Origin: Flavobacterium fryxellicola
GTDB taxonomy: Bacteria > Bacteroidota > Bacteroidia > Flavobacteriales > Flavobacteriaceae
Assembly (NCBI RefSeq): GCF_900143245.1
Contig: NZ_FRDK01000009.1
Coordinates: 62,001-126,000, forward strand
Direction: 5' to 3'
DNA length: 64,000 nt
A program made the translations under genes and the position numbers. This document shows positions 33,226 to 44,107 of the stretch, one piece after another. Positions within the stretch are counted from its first letter, which is position 1. Each line of letters begins with the position of its first letter. The notes beneath the pieces were generated by a model. The model did no database searches, was not told the origin of the DNA, and saw only the letters and a list, made by a program, of their open reading frames with translations.

Positions 33226-34818
33226 ATGAGCAAATCAATTAAAAATATATCTATCGCCTCTCATGAGAACCAGGATATGGACGGAATCCAGAAATTAGGA
33301 GTTACGCTAGGATTGCTTGGACTTTTCATCATGACATTGGCTTTATTTAATGTTTCATTCCCTAATAAAGGTTTATGGCTTGCTGGATCAATCCTTGCTA
33401 TTTTTACGGGAATAATAGTGTATGCGAATAGAACCTATCTTAACCAACCTGAAGGAATAAAAAACAACGGAATTTGGCATAAAGACTTAACAAATAGAGG
33501 TAGTTGGGCTTGGATGACGGGTATTATACTGACCTCTTTTTATATTGTTTTATACTGGTATCCGCAATACTTAGGGCTCAATCAAGAAGGTGGGAAAAGC
33601 ACTGGAATCGTTGGTTTTTTTGACCCTTTAAGTTATATTTTAAATGGAAAGCCAGCCAGCCAATGGTTTGTATATGGCACATTATATACCATTGCTATTT
33701 TGGGTTTGGGCTATAAATTTATCTTGAAATACCGGCATAACAAGTACCAATTAATACGTACAATATCAGTGATGTTTTTTCAGTTAGGATTTGCTTTTTT
33801 GATTCCTGAAATATTAGAAAAACTGAATCCAGAGAAAGCCTATTTCACCAAGGATTTGAAAAACATGTGGCCATTGAATTACTATTTCTTTAATGATTGG
33901 CATTTAAAAGGGATGCTCGAAGGAGGTAATCTGGGTTTGTTTATGTTATTTTTTGGAATAGCGATGATTTTTATTATCTCTCCTATTCTAACCTATTTCT
34001 ATGGAAAACGCTGGTATTGCTCTTGGGTTTGTGGTTGCGGTGGTCTGGCGGAGACTGCTGGAGATAGCTTTAGACATTTATCCAATAAGACTGATACGGT
34101 ATGGAAAATAGAACGCTGGATGATCCATTCGGTATTGGTTTTTTCATTTGTAATGACCATTGCCGTTATCTTTACTTTTTTATCTAATAATACCGAGATG
34201 AGCTTTATTACAAAAGACCATTTTATTTGGGGAATTGTTGCTTTCTTACTTGTTTTTACTGGAGCATTATACCTTTTTAAACGAAAAGATTTAGATAAAG
34301 ATGCTGTTTTTACCATGCTCTCCTTAGTGGCTATTATTATCATTTCATTGTTGATTAATTATTTTTCAGGGAATCAAAACATTCTTTTTATTGACAGCAA
34401 TTCGTTAAGGGAATGGTATGGTTTTGCTATTGGAGCTGCTTTTAGTGGCATTGTAGGTGTGGGCTTTTATCCAATTCTAGGCAATCGCGTTTGGTGTCGA
34501 TTTGGTTGTCCTATGGCAGCAATCTTAGGATTACAGCAACGATTATTTTCAAAATTCAGAATAACTACTAATGGTGGTCAATGTATATCTTGCGGGAACT
34601 GTTCTACTTATTGTGAAATGGGGATTGACGTGCGCAGTTATGCTCAAAAAGGAGAAAACATTGTTCGTTCTTCTTGCGTAGGTTGTGGCATTTGTGCAGC
34701 CGTATGTCCTAGAGGTGTATTAAAATTGGAAAACGATACGCCTGCTGGCAGAATCAATTCGAATGAAATTTTGTTAGGAAATGATGTTGATTTAATGGAT
34801 TTAATAAACCAAAAATAA
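33226..34818 (+). CDS. NapH/NosR-like 4Fe-4S membrane protein
   Basis: A 530-aa polytopic membrane protein with many hydrophobic segments. Conserved CSWVCGCGGLAE and CRFGCPMA flank the core, as in NosR/NapH/RdxA proteins. The C-terminal domain has two ferredoxin clusters: CISCGNCSTYC and CVGCGICAAVCPRG. It is likely a quinol-linked electron-transfer subunit. It is coupled to the upstream flavoprotein with a 1-nt gap. No partner reductase is in the window. Confidence 0.88.
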   Translation: MSKSIKNISIASHENQDMDGIQKLGVTLGLLGLFIMTLALFNVSFPNKGLWLAGSILAIFTGIIVYANRTYLNQPEGIKNNGIWHKDLTNRGSWAWMTGIILTSFYIVLYWYPQYLGLNQEGGKSTGIVGFFDPLSYILNGKPASQWFVYGTLYTIAILGLGYKFILKYRHNKYQLIRTISVMFFQLGFAFLIPEILEKLNPEKAYFTKDLKNMWPLNYYFFNDWHLKGMLEGGNLGLFMLFFGIAMIFIISPILTYFYGKRWYCSWVCGCGGLAETAGDSFRHLSNKTDTVWKIERWMIHSVLVFSFVMTIAVIFTFLSNNTEMSFITKDHFIWGIVAFLLVFTGALYLFKRKDLDKDAVFTMLSLVAIIIISLLINYFSGNQNILFIDSNSLREWYGFAIGAAFSGIVGVGFYPILGNRVWCRFGCPMAAILGLQQRLFSKFRITTNGGQCISCGNCSTYCEMGIDVRSYAQKGENIVRSSCVGCGICAAVCPRGVLKLENDTPAGRINSNEILLGNDVDLMDLINQK

Positions 34819-34891
34819 CGAATTCCTTTTTACATTAATCCTTATTTTCGCAGAGGAAATCAGTCTTTTTTAAAGCGACTTAAAAAAAAAT

Positions 34892-35584
34892 ATGAAAAAT
34901 ATTAAAGTAATTATTCCTGCTTACAATGAGGAAAAAGCCATAGGGTATGTAATCCAAGATATTCCATCTAGTGTTTCAGAAGTTATTGTTATCAGTAATA
35001 ATTCGACAGATAATACGATTAAAGTCGCCAAAAATGCAGGTGCTACAGTACTCTCTGAAAACAGAAAAGGATATGGTTATGCTTGCCTTAAAGGAATGGA
35101 ATACATTGCGCAACTAGAAACGAAGCCAGATATTATTGTTTTTTTGGATGGAGACTATTCCGACTATCCTCAAGAATTGACTCAAATTATTGCTCCTATA
35201 ATAATGGACGATATTGATTTTGTTATTGGTGCAAGAGTAGCCCGTTTCAGAGACAAACATTCGATGACACCACAGCAGGTTTTTGGAAATTGGCTGGCAA
35301 CAACTTTAATGAAAAGATTTTTTAATGCTACATTTACAGACTTAGGTCCCTTTAGAGCGATTAAGTATGAAAAATTAGTCGCTTTAAACATGGAAGATAA
35401 AACCTATGGATGGACCGTAGAAATGCAACTTAAGGTTCTCAAACAAAAAATGTCCTACATAGAAATTCCGGTTCGCTATAAAAATAGAATAGGTATTTCA
35501 AAAGTATCAGGAACAGTGAAAGGAACTATTATGGCGGGAATAAAAATAATAGGATGGATTTTCAAATACACCTTTAAACAATAG
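34892..35584 (+). CDS. DPM1-like family 2 glycosyltransferase
   Basis: A 230-aa cytosolic GT-A enzyme: IKVIIPAYNEEKAIGYVI, VIVISNNSTDNT, LDGDYSDYPQEL (the DxD-containing loop) and GPFRAIK. It resembles polyprenyl-phosphate mannosyl- or glucosyltransferases, without a membrane anchor. The next gene starts 2 bases after its stop. It likely makes the lipid-linked sugar used by the downstream membrane transferase. Confidence 0.88.
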   Translation: MKNIKVIIPAYNEEKAIGYVIQDIPSSVSEVIVISNNSTDNTIKVAKNAGATVLSENRKGYGYACLKGMEYIAQLETKPDIIVFLDGDYSDYPQELTQIIAPIIMDDIDFVIGARVARFRDKHSMTPQQVFGNWLATTLMKRFFNATFTDLGPFRAIKYEKLVALNMEDKTYGWTVEMQLKVLKQKMSYIEIPVRYKNRIGISKVSGTVKGTIMAGIKIIGWIFKYTFKQ

Positions 35585-35585
35585 C

Positions 35586-37067
35586 ATGTTACTACTTTCA
35601 TTTATAATTGTAATTCTATATAGCATATCGATTTTGCTTTTATTTTTCTATAGTTTGGCTCACTTTAACTTACTACTGAATTATTTAAGAAGTAAAAAGC
35701 GTGCGGATCAGTCGGTACAATTTGACCTTTCAAATCCAAATGAAATTCCCTTGGTTACGATACAACTTCCTATATATAATGAAAAATATGTGGTGGAACG
35801 CCTGTTAACCACTATTGCAAAAATGGATTATCCAAAAGACAGATTAGAAATTCAAGTTCTGGATGATAGCACAGATGATAGTGTACTAAAAACAGAACTC
35901 TTGATTCACAAAATCGCACAGTCAGGACTGGACATAAAGCACATGAGACGCAGTAATAGAACGGGCTTTAAAGCAGGCGCTTTAAAGGAAGGTTTGCGTA
36001 GCGCCAAAGGAGAATTTATTGCTATTTTTGACGCTGATTTTGTTCCTCAAAAAGACTGGCTCTACAAAACAATTCCCTATTTTAAAGATCCTAAAATTGG
36101 TGTAGTCCAAACTCGGTGGGGACACCTGAACCGCGATTATTCGATATTGACAAAAATTCAGGCTTTTGCACTAGATGCCCACTTTACGCTAGAACAAGTA
36201 GGACGCAATTCAAAATTGCATTTTATTAATTTTAATGGAACTGCCGGAGTGTGGAGAAAGCAATGCATCCTTGACGCAGGGAACTGGGAAAGTGACACAC
36301 TTACCGAGGACTTGGATCTAAGTTACCGTGCACAGATAAAAGACTGGAAATTCAAATATCTGGAAAATGTGGTTACTCCTGCTGAACTGCCAGCCATCAT
36401 TAGTGCTGCACGTTCTCAGCAATTCAGATGGAATAAAGGTGGAGCTGAAAATTTTAGCAAAAATGCAATTCGTGTACTACAATCAAAATCCATCGGATTC
36501 AAGACAAAAGCGCATGGCATGTTGCATTTATTAAATAGCAGCATGTTCTTAGCAATTTTTACCATGGCAATCTTAAGTGTGCCCATGTTGTATATAAGAA
36601 ATGAGTTTGCACAGTTTGAAAAAGTTTTTGACTTGCTACTCTTTTTCATCATTACCTCTATCCTCTTTTTCATCAGTTATTGGGCCACCTACAAAAGTAT
36701 TCATGGCGGAGGCTTCAAAAATTTCATAAAATACATCCCTTTGTTTATTACCTTTTACACCATTGCAATGGGATTTTCTTTTCACAACACTATAGCAGTG
36801 GTAGAAGGTTTGTGGGGTAAGAAAAGTGAATTTATACGCACTCCAAAGCTGAATATCGAAGGACTTAAAGAAAAATGGAAACAGAATAGCTACATTTCAG
36901 ATACTATTTCAAAGAACATAATTGTTGAAGGACTTTTAATCCTTTATTTTATTTTTGCGATTTATAGTGCTTTTCGGTTAAATGACTATAGCTTAATTAC
37001 GTTGCATTTAATGCTTTTCATTGGTTTTAGTTTTGTATTTATAAAATCAATACAGGTAAATAAATGA
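35586..37067 (+). CDS. Cellulose synthase-like membrane glycosyltransferase
   Basis: A 493-aa processive-type GT2. An N-terminal TM ([20 protein letters not shown]), GT-A core with [37 protein letters not shown] (DxD), [10 protein letters not shown] (catalytic TED) and QQFRWNKGG (QxxRW) are followed by four or so TMs. All motifs of ceramide glucosyltransferase/cellulose synthase-type enzymes are present. It overlaps the next gene by 4 nt. Confidence 0.9.
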   Translation: MLLLSFIIVILYSISILLLFFYSLAHFNLLLNYLRSKKRADQSVQFDLSNPNEIPLVTIQLPIYNEKYVVERLLTTIAKMDYPKDRLEIQVLDDSTDDSVLKTELLIHKIAQSGLDIKHMRRSNRTGFKAGALKEGLRSAKGEFIAIFDADFVPQKDWLYKTIPYFKDPKIGVVQTRWGHLNRDYSILTKIQAFALDAHFTLEQVGRNSKLHFINFNGTAGVWRKQCILDAGNWESDTLTEDLDLSYRAQIKDWKFKYLENVVTPAELPAIISAARSQQFRWNKGGAENFSKNAIRVLQSKSIGFKTKAHGMLHLLNSSMFLAIFTMAILSVPMLYIRNEFAQFEKVFDLLLFFIITSILFFISYWATYKSIHGGGFKNFIKYIPLFITFYTIAMGFSFHNTIAVVEGLWGKKSEFIRTPKLNIEGLKEKWKQNSYISDTISKNIIVEGLLILYFIFAIYSAFRLNDYSLITLHLMLFIGFSFVFIKSIQVNK

Positions 37068-38443
37068 GTTGGAGTGCTTCAAATAACACGAAGTCTTATG
37101 GATTTCTTGCATTAAGCACTTTTATTTATGCGTATATCGCTTACGGTCTAAATCGATCTGAGTTCCTCTATTTATTGGTTTCTTATAGCTTATTATTTGT
37201 TTCTTTTTATCAACTTATCAAACTTCAAAAAGATAATTTTCCGTTTCTAATTGGAGCGGCACTGCTTTTTCGATTGGTTTTTCTACTGGCATTACCTAAT
37301 TTATCTCAAGATTATTACCGTTTTATATGGGATGGAAACCTCATCCTTGAAAATATGAATCCCTTTTTGCAGTTGCCAAAAGACCTAATCAACCAAAGCT
37401 ACTTTACTATTGCAAATGTAAACGATTTATATAACGGAATGGGTAGTTTAAGCGCCGGACATTATTCTAATTATCCCCCTGTGAACCAATTTTTATTTGC
37501 TGTAGCGGCCTTTTTCAGTAATCAAACAATAATAGGAGCAGCAATAGGAATGCGATTACTAATTATCGCAGCCGATTTTGGAACTTTATATTTCGGTAGT
37601 AAATTACTAGTCCGTTTAGGAATGGAGAAACACCGCATTTTCTGGTATATTCTTAATCCCTTAGTGCTGATTGAACTTACTGGAAATTTACATTTTGAAG
37701 GAGTCATGCTCTTCTTTTTTGTTTGCACAATTTATCTCTTGGAACAAAACAAATGGCAATTAGCCGCCTTGATTTTGGCATTATCTATTTCGGTCAAATT
37801 ACTGCCATTGCTGTTATTACCGCTTTTTTTTAGAAAATTAGGATGGAAAAAGGCAATTTCGTTTTATACTATTGTTATGGGTATTAATATGTTGCTTTTT
37901 CTACCCTTTCTTTCCACAGAATTAATCCAAAATTATAGCGAAACAATAGGACTGTGGTTTACTAATTTTGAATTCAACGCCAGTATTTATTACATCATTC
38001 GTCAGATTGGTTTCTGGATCACAGGATATAATATTATTCACATTACCGGAAAAATAATCCCTATTTTTATTATCGCTTTTATTGCTTTACAAAGTTTAAA
38101 AGAAAAAAACAAAAACAGTCTTCATTTATTCAACAGTATGCTATTGGCATTGACCGTTTATTTTTTAACCGCTACTACAGTGCATCCTTGGTATGTCATA
38201 AATCTAATTTTGATTGCTGTTTTTACCTCCTATAAATATCCTTTTTTATGGAGTTACACTATTATTTTAAGCTACAGTGCCTATTCAAAAGCAGAGTTTT
38301 CGGAAAATTACTGGCTACTTGCAGTCGAATATAGTACGGTAATGCTTTTGCTTTTTTACGAAAAAAGGAAGATTTTAAGGTCTGAAAAAAGAGTATATTT
38401 GGATTTTTTAAATAATAAAGGTAAAATTAATGGACCAAATTAA
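37064..38443 (+). CDS. GPI-mannosyltransferase-like polytopic membrane transferase
   Basis: 459 aa with about 10-12 hydrophobic helices and the GT-C-type luminal acidic motif in [15 protein letters not shown]. This resembles GT-C mannosyltransferases that use polyprenyl-phosphate sugars. It overlaps the preceding GT2 by 4 nt and the following sigma-factor gene by 14 nt, so it is part of one transcription unit. The acceptor is unknown. Confidence 0.75.
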   Translation: MSWSASNNTKSYGFLALSTFIYAYIAYGLNRSEFLYLLVSYSLLFVSFYQLIKLQKDNFPFLIGAALLFRLVFLLALPNLSQDYYRFIWDGNLILENMNPFLQLPKDLINQSYFTIANVNDLYNGMGSLSAGHYSNYPPVNQFLFAVAAFFSNQTIIGAAIGMRLLIIAADFGTLYFGSKLLVRLGMEKHRIFWYILNPLVLIELTGNLHFEGVMLFFFVCTIYLLEQNKWQLAALILALSISVKLLPLLLLPLFFRKLGWKKAISFYTIVMGINMLLFLPFLSTELIQNYSETIGLWFTNFEFNASIYYIIRQIGFWITGYNIIHITGKIIPIFIIAFIALQSLKEKNKNSLHLFNSMLLALTVYFLTATTVHPWYVINLILIAVFTSYKYPFLWSYTIILSYSAYSKAEFSENYWLLAVEYSTVMLLLFYEKRKILRSEKRVYLDFLNNKGKINGPN

Positions 38444-39011
38444 AGAAAATCCAAAATCAATTCTAGAACAATGGGTCAATCAATTTAGTGATGAACTCTA
38501 TTCTTGGGCGTTTTTCAAAACATCTTCCAAGGAAGTTGCTGAGGATTTAGTACAAGATACTTTTTTGGCTGCATTTCATAAAATAGATACTTTTCAAGGC
38601 AAAAGCCAACCTAAAACTTGGTTGTTCTCCATACTCAACAATAAAGTAATTGATTATTATCGATTAAGTGCTCGAACCACTAAGAAAAACTTCAGTTTGA
38701 CCGAAAATAGTGGTTATGAACTTTCGGATGGGCTTTTTAATACGCACGGATGCTGGAAAACGAATGATATCAATGCCGCTTGGGATCAAGACCAAGAATT
38801 ACTAGACAATCCTGAATTCAATTCGATCATGGAAAATTGTATGGATGACCTACCTCAGAAATGGAAATTAGCCGTAACATCCAAATATTTAAGCGATAAA
38901 AAAACAGAAACTATTTGTCAGGAATTAGAAATTACTGCGTCTAATTACTGGCAAATTGTGCATCGATCCAAACTGTTGCTAAAAAAATGTCTGGAATTGA
39001 AATGGGTTTAA
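38430..39011 (+). CDS. ECF RNA polymerase sigma factor
   Basis: 193 aa. Region 2 ([51 protein letters not shown]) and region 4 ([40 protein letters not shown]) are both present. A longer linker than usual (about 110-135) contains a [11 protein letters not shown] stretch typical of a Bacteroidota subgroup. Start overlap with the upstream transferase suggests coupling. The next gene is probably its anti-sigma partner. Confidence 0.9.
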   Translation: MDQIKENPKSILEQWVNQFSDELYSWAFFKTSSKEVAEDLVQDTFLAAFHKIDTFQGKSQPKTWLFSILNNKVIDYYRLSARTTKKNFSLTENSGYELSDGLFNTHGCWKTNDINAAWDQDQELLDNPEFNSIMENCMDDLPQKWKLAVTSKYLSDKKTETICQELEITASNYWQIVHRSKLLLKKCLELKWV

Positions 39012-39034
39012 CCAAACTTTAATATTCGAAGAAT

Positions 39035-39304
39035 ATGAATAAAGTAATGAGAACATTGTTGAGACCCTGTAAAAAGACAACAGAGTTAATCGACAAACAA
39101 ATGTTCACTCCTTTAACGTTGAAAGAAAAGTTGCAATTACAAGCGCATAAAGCCATTTGCGGAACTTGTAATACGTACGAAAAACAATCCAAATTGCTTG
39201 ATGCCCTCATAGGCAAATGGTTTGCAATTGATTCCAATAAAAAAATGTCTACGTTAGACGAAGACAAGAAAAATAAAATCATTGAAGCCATTAAGAAAAT
39301 TTAA
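39035..39304 (+). CDS. Small zinc-finger-like anti-sigma candidate
   Basis: An 89-aa cytosolic protein. CKKTTELIDKQMFTPL followed by KLQLQAHKAICGTCNTYEKQ is the zf-HC2-like HxxxCxxC pattern of anti-sigma factors, but no transmembrane domain follows. It lies 23 nt after the ECF sigma gene. It likely binds that sigma factor in a redox- or zinc-sensitive way, by inference from layout. Confidence 0.7.
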   Translation: MNKVMRTLLRPCKKTTELIDKQMFTPLTLKEKLQLQAHKAICGTCNTYEKQSKLLDALIGKWFAIDSNKKMSTLDEDKKNKIIEAIKKI

Positions 39305-39377
39305 TGTGCTTTAATTAGTTAAGAATTCCTCCGTACACGTTCTAACTCTTTTAAAAAAAGAAAATAGGATCTTTAAG

Positions 39378-40223
39378 ATGATATTAGAACGAAAAAGATA
39401 CGAACTCTTTGGTAAAAAAATATTTGAAAAGCTACTCATTCAAGCGCCTTTTAAGATTCCAAATCCAATGCCAGATGAAGCCTGTTTTCTCTACATGTTG
39501 CAAGGACAAATCAATTATGACACTCCAAATTTAAACGTTATTATTCCACAAAATGATGCTCTTTTATTAAAATGTGGTTCATATTTCGGTCAAATAAAAA
39601 GTACGGCTAGAGCTCAAAAGCACGAAATTGTTGTGATTCATTTTCATCCTGAAATATTAAAAAAAATATACGATACCGACTTACCTAAAGTTTTTCAACG
39701 GCCTACTATTCTAGACTCAAATATTGACTTGAGTACAATTAACAATGATTTTCTAATAGAGAAATACATAGAGAGTTTGTTGTTTTATTTTGACAATCCA
39801 AGCCTTACTAATGAAGATTTATTGATTATTAAACTAAAAGAAATCATTCTACTATTATGCCAAACAAAAAATGCGCCTCTTATTCAACAAATATTATCGC
39901 AGCTATTTTCTCCTAGCAGTTATAGTTTCAAGCAAATTATTGAAAGCAACCTTTACTACCATTTCACCACAGAAGAATTAGCAGAAATGACTCATTTGAG
40001 CTTATCCTCCTTTAAAAGAGAATTCAAAAAAAATTATAATGACACTCCTGCCCGTTACATTCGCACTAAAAGATTAGAAAAAGCGGCCGAGCTTTTGCGC
40101 ATTTCTGAGGAACGTATTACGGATATTGCTTTTGATTGTGGCTTTACTGATTTGGCTAACTTTTCTAAGCTTTTCCATAAAAAATCAGTAGTTCTCCCTC
40201 GAACTACCGTTTGGACCAAATAA
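39378..40223 (+). CDS. AraC-family transcriptional regulator
   Basis: 281 aa: an N-terminal cupin-like sensing domain (about 1-180) and a C-terminal double helix-turn-helix (HFTTEELAEMTHLSLSSFKR, then RLEKAAELLRISEERITDIA, FDCGFTDLANFSKLFHKK). The C-terminus VVLPRTTVWTK differs from the usual GxSPxxYR ending. It lies ahead of an AhpD-like gene, which it may regulate. The gene is probably monocistronic. Confidence 0.85.
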   Translation: MILERKRYELFGKKIFEKLLIQAPFKIPNPMPDEACFLYMLQGQINYDTPNLNVIIPQNDALLLKCGSYFGQIKSTARAQKHEIVVIHFHPEILKKIYDTDLPKVFQRPTILDSNIDLSTINNDFLIEKYIESLLFYFDNPSLTNEDLLIIKLKEIILLLCQTKNAPLIQQILSQLFSPSSYSFKQIIESNLYYHFTTEELAEMTHLSLSSFKREFKKNYNDTPARYIRTKRLEKAAELLRISEERITDIAFDCGFTDLANFSKLFHKKSVVLPRTTVWTK

Positions 40224-40321
40224 GCAATTAGTTGAACTTCCTGTCCAGGTTTTATTTTAGCATTCATCAGACCTTTGTATCGTTAATAAAAAACGATTCT
40301 ATTAATTAAAAAACAAATACA

Positions 40322-40870
40322 ATGGCACATTTAAAACTAGAGAATAATTACATTTCTCCAATAACACAAGAGATTTTCGACAAAACAAAAAAAGCCTTTG
40401 GTTTTGTTCCCAACATGTATAAAACAATGGGAGCAAATCCCGCTTTGTTAGATGCTTATATCTACTCTTATAACAGCTTTAGAGCCAATGCTGGATTCAA
40501 TGCAACAGAGCAAGAGGTAGTATTCCTGACGGCAGCCTATGAAAACAATTGCGAATATTGTGTTGCTGCTCATAGCACGTTGGCAGATATGGCTAAGGTT
40601 CCAACAGAAATTACAGATGCTATTCGAAACGGTGCAGAAATTGCAGATCCTAAATTAAAGCAATTGTCAAAATTAACGCGTTCCCTTTCTTTAAATAGAG
40701 GAATTGTTCCGCAAGAAGAAGTAGATGCTTTCTTAGCTTTAGGTTACACGGAGCAACATGTTCTGGGAATTTTAGCCGGTATTGCTGTCAAATTAATCAG
40801 CAATTATTCAAACCATAGTACCAATCCGGAATTAGAAGCTCCTTTTACAGCAAGAGCTTGGAAAAAATAA
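40322..40870 (+). CDS. AhpD/carboxymuconolactone decarboxylase-like protein
   Basis: 182 aa: GFVPNMYKTMGANPALLDAY, then the redox motif NCEYCVAAHS (ExxCxxxH). That is the peroxidase-type AhpD/YurZ pattern, with only the second Cys region typical of single-CxxC-less members. It is probably a peroxide- or thiol-related antioxidant protein. It lies 99 nt after the AraC gene and ends at a strong terminator. Confidence 0.88.
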   Translation: MAHLKLENNYISPITQEIFDKTKKAFGFVPNMYKTMGANPALLDAYIYSYNSFRANAGFNATEQEVVFLTAAYENNCEYCVAAHSTLADMAKVPTEITDAIRNGAEIADPKLKQLSKLTRSLSLNRGIVPQEEVDAFLALGYTEQHVLGILAGIAVKLISNYSNHSTNPELEAPFTARAWKK

Positions 40871-40891
40871 GTTGCACTTTATCTATATTTT

Positions 40892-40930
40892 AAAAACCAA
40901 TAAGCCTCTAATACAGGTATTGGTTTTTTT
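40892..40930 (+). terminator. Terminator after the AhpD-like gene
   Basis: AAAAACCAATA and TATTGGTTTTT pair across a 15-nt loop, followed by T8-9. Confidence 0.8.
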
Positions 40931-40999
40931 TTATCTACTATCGTCAGGAATTAGCAAATTGCATGTCTGTACAGGTAGTAGAAACAAACCTACATAGAT

Positions 41000-41680
41000 A
41001 TGAATTTGATTACTGTTTTATTTTCTAAAAAAAAACCAATGGTATTAGGGTTTTCAATTAGTTTACTAGGCGCCTTACCACTTGGTTATACCAACGTAAT
41101 TAGTTTGCAAATTTTATTGGAACAAGGGAATTGGGCGTCACTGTCCTTTATTTTAGGAATTATATTTGTTCAATATTTTGTTTTGAAAATGGTTTATAAA
41201 ATAGCGCGCTGGCTCGTCAACCAAAAGAAATTACTGTTATTTATCGACCTGTTTACCATACTCTTTCTTTTATTCATTGGCTTATATTTCATGATTAGTA
41301 GTACTAATGAACAAAATGTCAGTCTTTCGAATCTAATACTGATTCAATATCCTTTTCTATTGGCTGTATTTCTAAATCTGCTGAATTTTATCCAATGGCC
41401 CTATTGGTCTGGAATTTATATCTATCTATTCAGAACAGCCAAATTAGACGATCAAATAAAAACTACTAATAAATTCATACTTGGCGCTTTATTAGGAACT
41501 AGTTTAGGAATGTTTCTCTTTGCCCATGTTGGACAATTTTTAATTGTAGCAAATCAAATAAAAGTAAGTTCTTACATTAATCCCGTTTTTATGATTTTAT
41601 TCTTGTTTTTAGCCACAGTTCAAACGGTAAAATTTATTTTTAAAAATTCGTTGCATCAAAAGGAAATTAACCGATTCTAA
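41000..41680 (+). CDS. LysE-like membrane transporter
   Basis: 226 aa with about six hydrophobic helices. The N-terminal pattern LGFSISLLGALPLGYTNVIS, then LSFILGIIFVQYFVLKMVYK resembles the LysE/RhtB amino-acid exporter fold (FxxSxxxGxxPG...N). The usual PGP motif is only ALPLG here, so it is a divergent member. It is a single gene between terminators; the substrate is unknown. Confidence 0.6.
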   Translation: MNLITVLFSKKKPMVLGFSISLLGALPLGYTNVISLQILLEQGNWASLSFILGIIFVQYFVLKMVYKIARWLVNQKKLLLFIDLFTILFLLFIGLYFMISSTNEQNVSLSNLILIQYPFLLAVFLNLLNFIQWPYWSGIYIYLFRTAKLDDQIKTTNKFILGALLGTSLGMFLFAHVGQFLIVANQIKVSSYINPVFMILFLFLATVQTVKFIFKNSLHQKEINRF

Positions 41681-41747
41681 AACCTGCAAAAATATTAATT
41701 TTTACATCGAAGGTAGTATCCTCTTTTTAATAAGTAACTTTACGATT

Positions 41748-42776
41748 ATGAAGAAAACCTTTTTTATACTCGCCGTATTTTTACTGATCATCGCGAGCGG
41801 ATTTTCTTTCTATCATTCCTCTGCGGTTGAAGCAACCTCTTTTAAAACGAAATTAGAATACAAAGGAATGAACTTAGTTGCACCCATCAAAGAGTTAAAA
41901 AACACCACTTTTGACGAATTGAAAGCACATCATATCAATTCGATCTCTTTAATTCCGTATGCTTTTGTTGACGTCGAAAATGCTTCTGTTCATTATAATA
42001 ATAAAAGACAATGGTGGGGCGAAAGAACGGAAGGCATTAGAGCTAGTAATCAACTGGCGCATGAGTATAAAATGACGGTTATGCTAAAACCACATCTTTG
42101 GGTAAATCATAATTTTTATACGGGAAATTTAGATTTTTCAACGGATGCCGAATGGAAAAAATGGGAAGCCAATTATGAAAAGTACATTCTTGATTTTGCT
42201 CAATTAGCCCAGCAAGAAAACATCGAACTATTTTGTTTTGGTACCGAACTAGGAAATTCAGTGGCCAAAAGACCAGAATACTGGTTGCAACTAATCCATA
42301 AAATTAAAAAACTCTACACTGGAAAATTAACCTATGCCGCAAACTGGGATGATTTTGATAAAGTTCCTTTCTGGGATGAGTTGGATTACATTGGGATTGA
42401 TGCCTATTTCCCTTTGTCTGATGCCACAACACCCGCAGTTGCTGATCTTAATGAAGCTTGGCAGCAGCACATCCTAAAAATGGAAAAGCTGCACACTAAA
42501 ACCAGCAAGAAAATACTCTTTACAGAATTTGGTTATCGCAATTCCGACCAAGCAGCCAAAGAACCTTGGAAAGAAAATCAAAGTGGCATTAATAATTTGG
42601 CGCAAGCCAATGCCTATAAATCTTTATTTCAAACATTAACCCAAAAGAAGTGGTTTGCGGGTGGATTTGCCTGGAAATGGTATGCTGATGCGTATCATAA
42701 AGAACCAAAAAATAGTATTGATTACACACCACAGGAAAAACCTGCCCTTGAAACCATTAAAAAATGGTACCAATAA
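41748..42776 (+). CDS. GH113-like glycoside hydrolase
   Basis: 342 aa: signal peptide (MKKTFFILAVFLLIIASGFS) and a (beta/alpha)8 barrel: MNLVAPIKEL, ISLIPYAFVD, MLKPHLWVNH, acid/base ELFCFGTELGN, nucleophile LFTEFGYRN and WKWY near the end. The best match is GH113, a beta-mannanase family, common in Bacteroidota as a periplasmic or secreted enzyme. It is 14 nt ahead of a HAD hydrolase gene. Confidence 0.82.
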   Translation: MKKTFFILAVFLLIIASGFSFYHSSAVEATSFKTKLEYKGMNLVAPIKELKNTTFDELKAHHINSISLIPYAFVDVENASVHYNNKRQWWGERTEGIRASNQLAHEYKMTVMLKPHLWVNHNFYTGNLDFSTDAEWKKWEANYEKYILDFAQLAQQENIELFCFGTELGNSVAKRPEYWLQLIHKIKKLYTGKLTYAANWDDFDKVPFWDELDYIGIDAYFPLSDATTPAVADLNEAWQQHILKMEKLHTKTSKKILFTEFGYRNSDQAAKEPWKENQSGINNLAQANAYKSLFQTLTQKKWFAGGFAWKWYADAYHKEPKNSIDYTPQEKPALETIKKWYQ

Positions 42777-42790
42777 TTTAAAATAATAAA

Positions 42791-43480
42791 ATGACTCCAC
42801 ACAAAAATAAACCAGTCCTCGTATTCGATGTAAACGAAACTTTACTCGACATGACTCCTTTAAAAAAATCAGTTAATGCGCTCCTTGATAATGAGCAAGG
42901 ATTTAGAATCTGGTTTGGTATGTTATTGCACTACTCCATTGTATCTAATAGTATTGATGCGTATCATGATTTTGGGACAATTGCTGGAGCAACCTTATCT
43001 ATGGCGGCCACATCCCTGCATATAAAAGTTAGTGATGATGAAATTAAAGCGGCACTTTCGAAAATTCAAACATTGCAAACCCACCCCGATGTGGAGAAAG
43101 GTCTGAAACTCTTAAAAGATCACGGTTTTAGATTAGTTACCTTGACGAATTCTCCACCGCATGCACTAAAGCAACAGTTAATCAATTCAAATTTGACCGA
43201 TTACTTCGAACAAACTTTAAGTATTGATCCTCTTAAAATGTACAAACCGGAAGCAGCAACCTATCTATGGGCAGCAAAAAAACTAGCCGTACAACCCAAA
43301 GAAATGCTAATGATTGCGGCTCATGGTTGGGACATTGCAGGTGCTTCACATGCGGGTTTAAAGACCTGTTTTATTGCTCGTGAAGGGCAATCCTTATATA
43401 CTTTATCCAACAAACCTGATTTTGAAGCGAAAGATATTTTAGCAATGGCAGAACAATTGATTACTGTTTATCACAAATAG
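42791..43480 (+). CDS. HAD hydrolase, haloacid dehalogenase type II-like
   Basis: 229 aa: the nucleophile motif VLVFDVNETLLDMT, motif II LVTLTNSP, motif III Lys in MYKPEAATYLWAA and motif IV in MIAAHGWDIAGASHAGLKT. The helical cap after motif I fits L-2-haloacid dehalogenase-type enzymes. It lies 14 nt after the GH113-like gene and ends at a strong terminator. Confidence 0.88.
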   Translation: MTPHKNKPVLVFDVNETLLDMTPLKKSVNALLDNEQGFRIWFGMLLHYSIVSNSIDAYHDFGTIAGATLSMAATSLHIKVSDDEIKAALSKIQTLQTHPDVEKGLKLLKDHGFRLVTLTNSPPHALKQQLINSNLTDYFEQTLSIDPLKMYKPEAATYLWAAKKLAVQPKEMLMIAAHGWDIAGASHAGLKTCFIAREGQSLYTLSNKPDFEAKDILAMAEQLITVYHK

Positions 43481-43500
43481 TATGCATCGTAAAACTTAAA

Positions 43501-43538
43501 AGGGCGTTCGTTTCAAATGAAACAAACGCCCTTTTTTT
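43501..43538. terminator. Convergent terminator
   Basis: A GGGCGTTCGTTTCA/TGAAACAAACGCCC stem (one mismatch) with T7. It separates the HAD gene from the convergent msrBA pair. Confidence 0.85.
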
Positions 43539-43559
43539 GAACAAATAATTAACCACAAT

Positions 43560-44102
43560 TTATTTTGACTCTTGAAATAGCATCGCTCCAGAATTCATAC
43601 AATAACGCAATCCTGTCGGTTTAGGTCCATCATCAAAAAGATGTCCTAAATGACCATCACAACGCGCGCAAACTATTTCGCCACGAACCATTCCCAAACT
43701 TTTGTCAACTACTTCTTTAACTCTATTATTATTTATTGGAGCATAAAAACTAGGCCATCCCGTTCCTGAATTAAATTTTGTTTTGGACGAAAACAAGGGT
43801 AATTTACAAGCAGCACAAAAATAATTTCCTTTTTTATGATTGTCATTAAACTCATTTTGAAAAGGTCGTTCTGTTCCTTGTTTACGAAGGATATAATATT
43901 GATTATCTGTAAGTACCTTTTTCCATTGGGCATCCGTTTTTACCACTTTTTTCAACGACGTATCAGTCAAAGATAGTACGGGCTGTTGTTGTTTTGTGGT
44001 TGTAGTCTCAGTAATTGCTTTATCTGTTTTAGTGGACTGAATACACGCCATAAAGCTAAAAGCTATAGCTGGTAGTATTAAAAGTTGTTGGTATCGCTTC
44101 AT
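43560..44102 (-). CDS. msrB: Peptide-methionine (R)-S-oxide reductase MsrB, lipoprotein
   Basis: 180 aa from the ATG at 44102 ([20 protein letters not shown], lipobox FMAC). A TTG three codons upstream is less likely. Zinc CxxC pairs CAAC and CARC, the GTGWPSF motif and the catalytic RYCMNS near the C-terminus are all present. It reduces methionine R-sulfoxide in the envelope. It starts 6 nt after the msrA stop, forming an msrA-msrB operon of exported proteins. Confidence 0.92.
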   Translation of the reverse strand: MKRYQQLLILPAIAFSFMACIQSTKTDKAITETTTTKQQQPVLSLTDTSLKKVVKTDAQWKKVLTDNQYYILRKQGTERPFQNEFNDNHKKGNYFCAACKLPLFSSKTKFNSGTGWPSFYAPINNNRVKEVVDKSLGMVRGEIVCARCDGHLGHLFDDGPKPTGLRYCMNSGAMLFQESK

Positions 44103-44107
44103 AATTA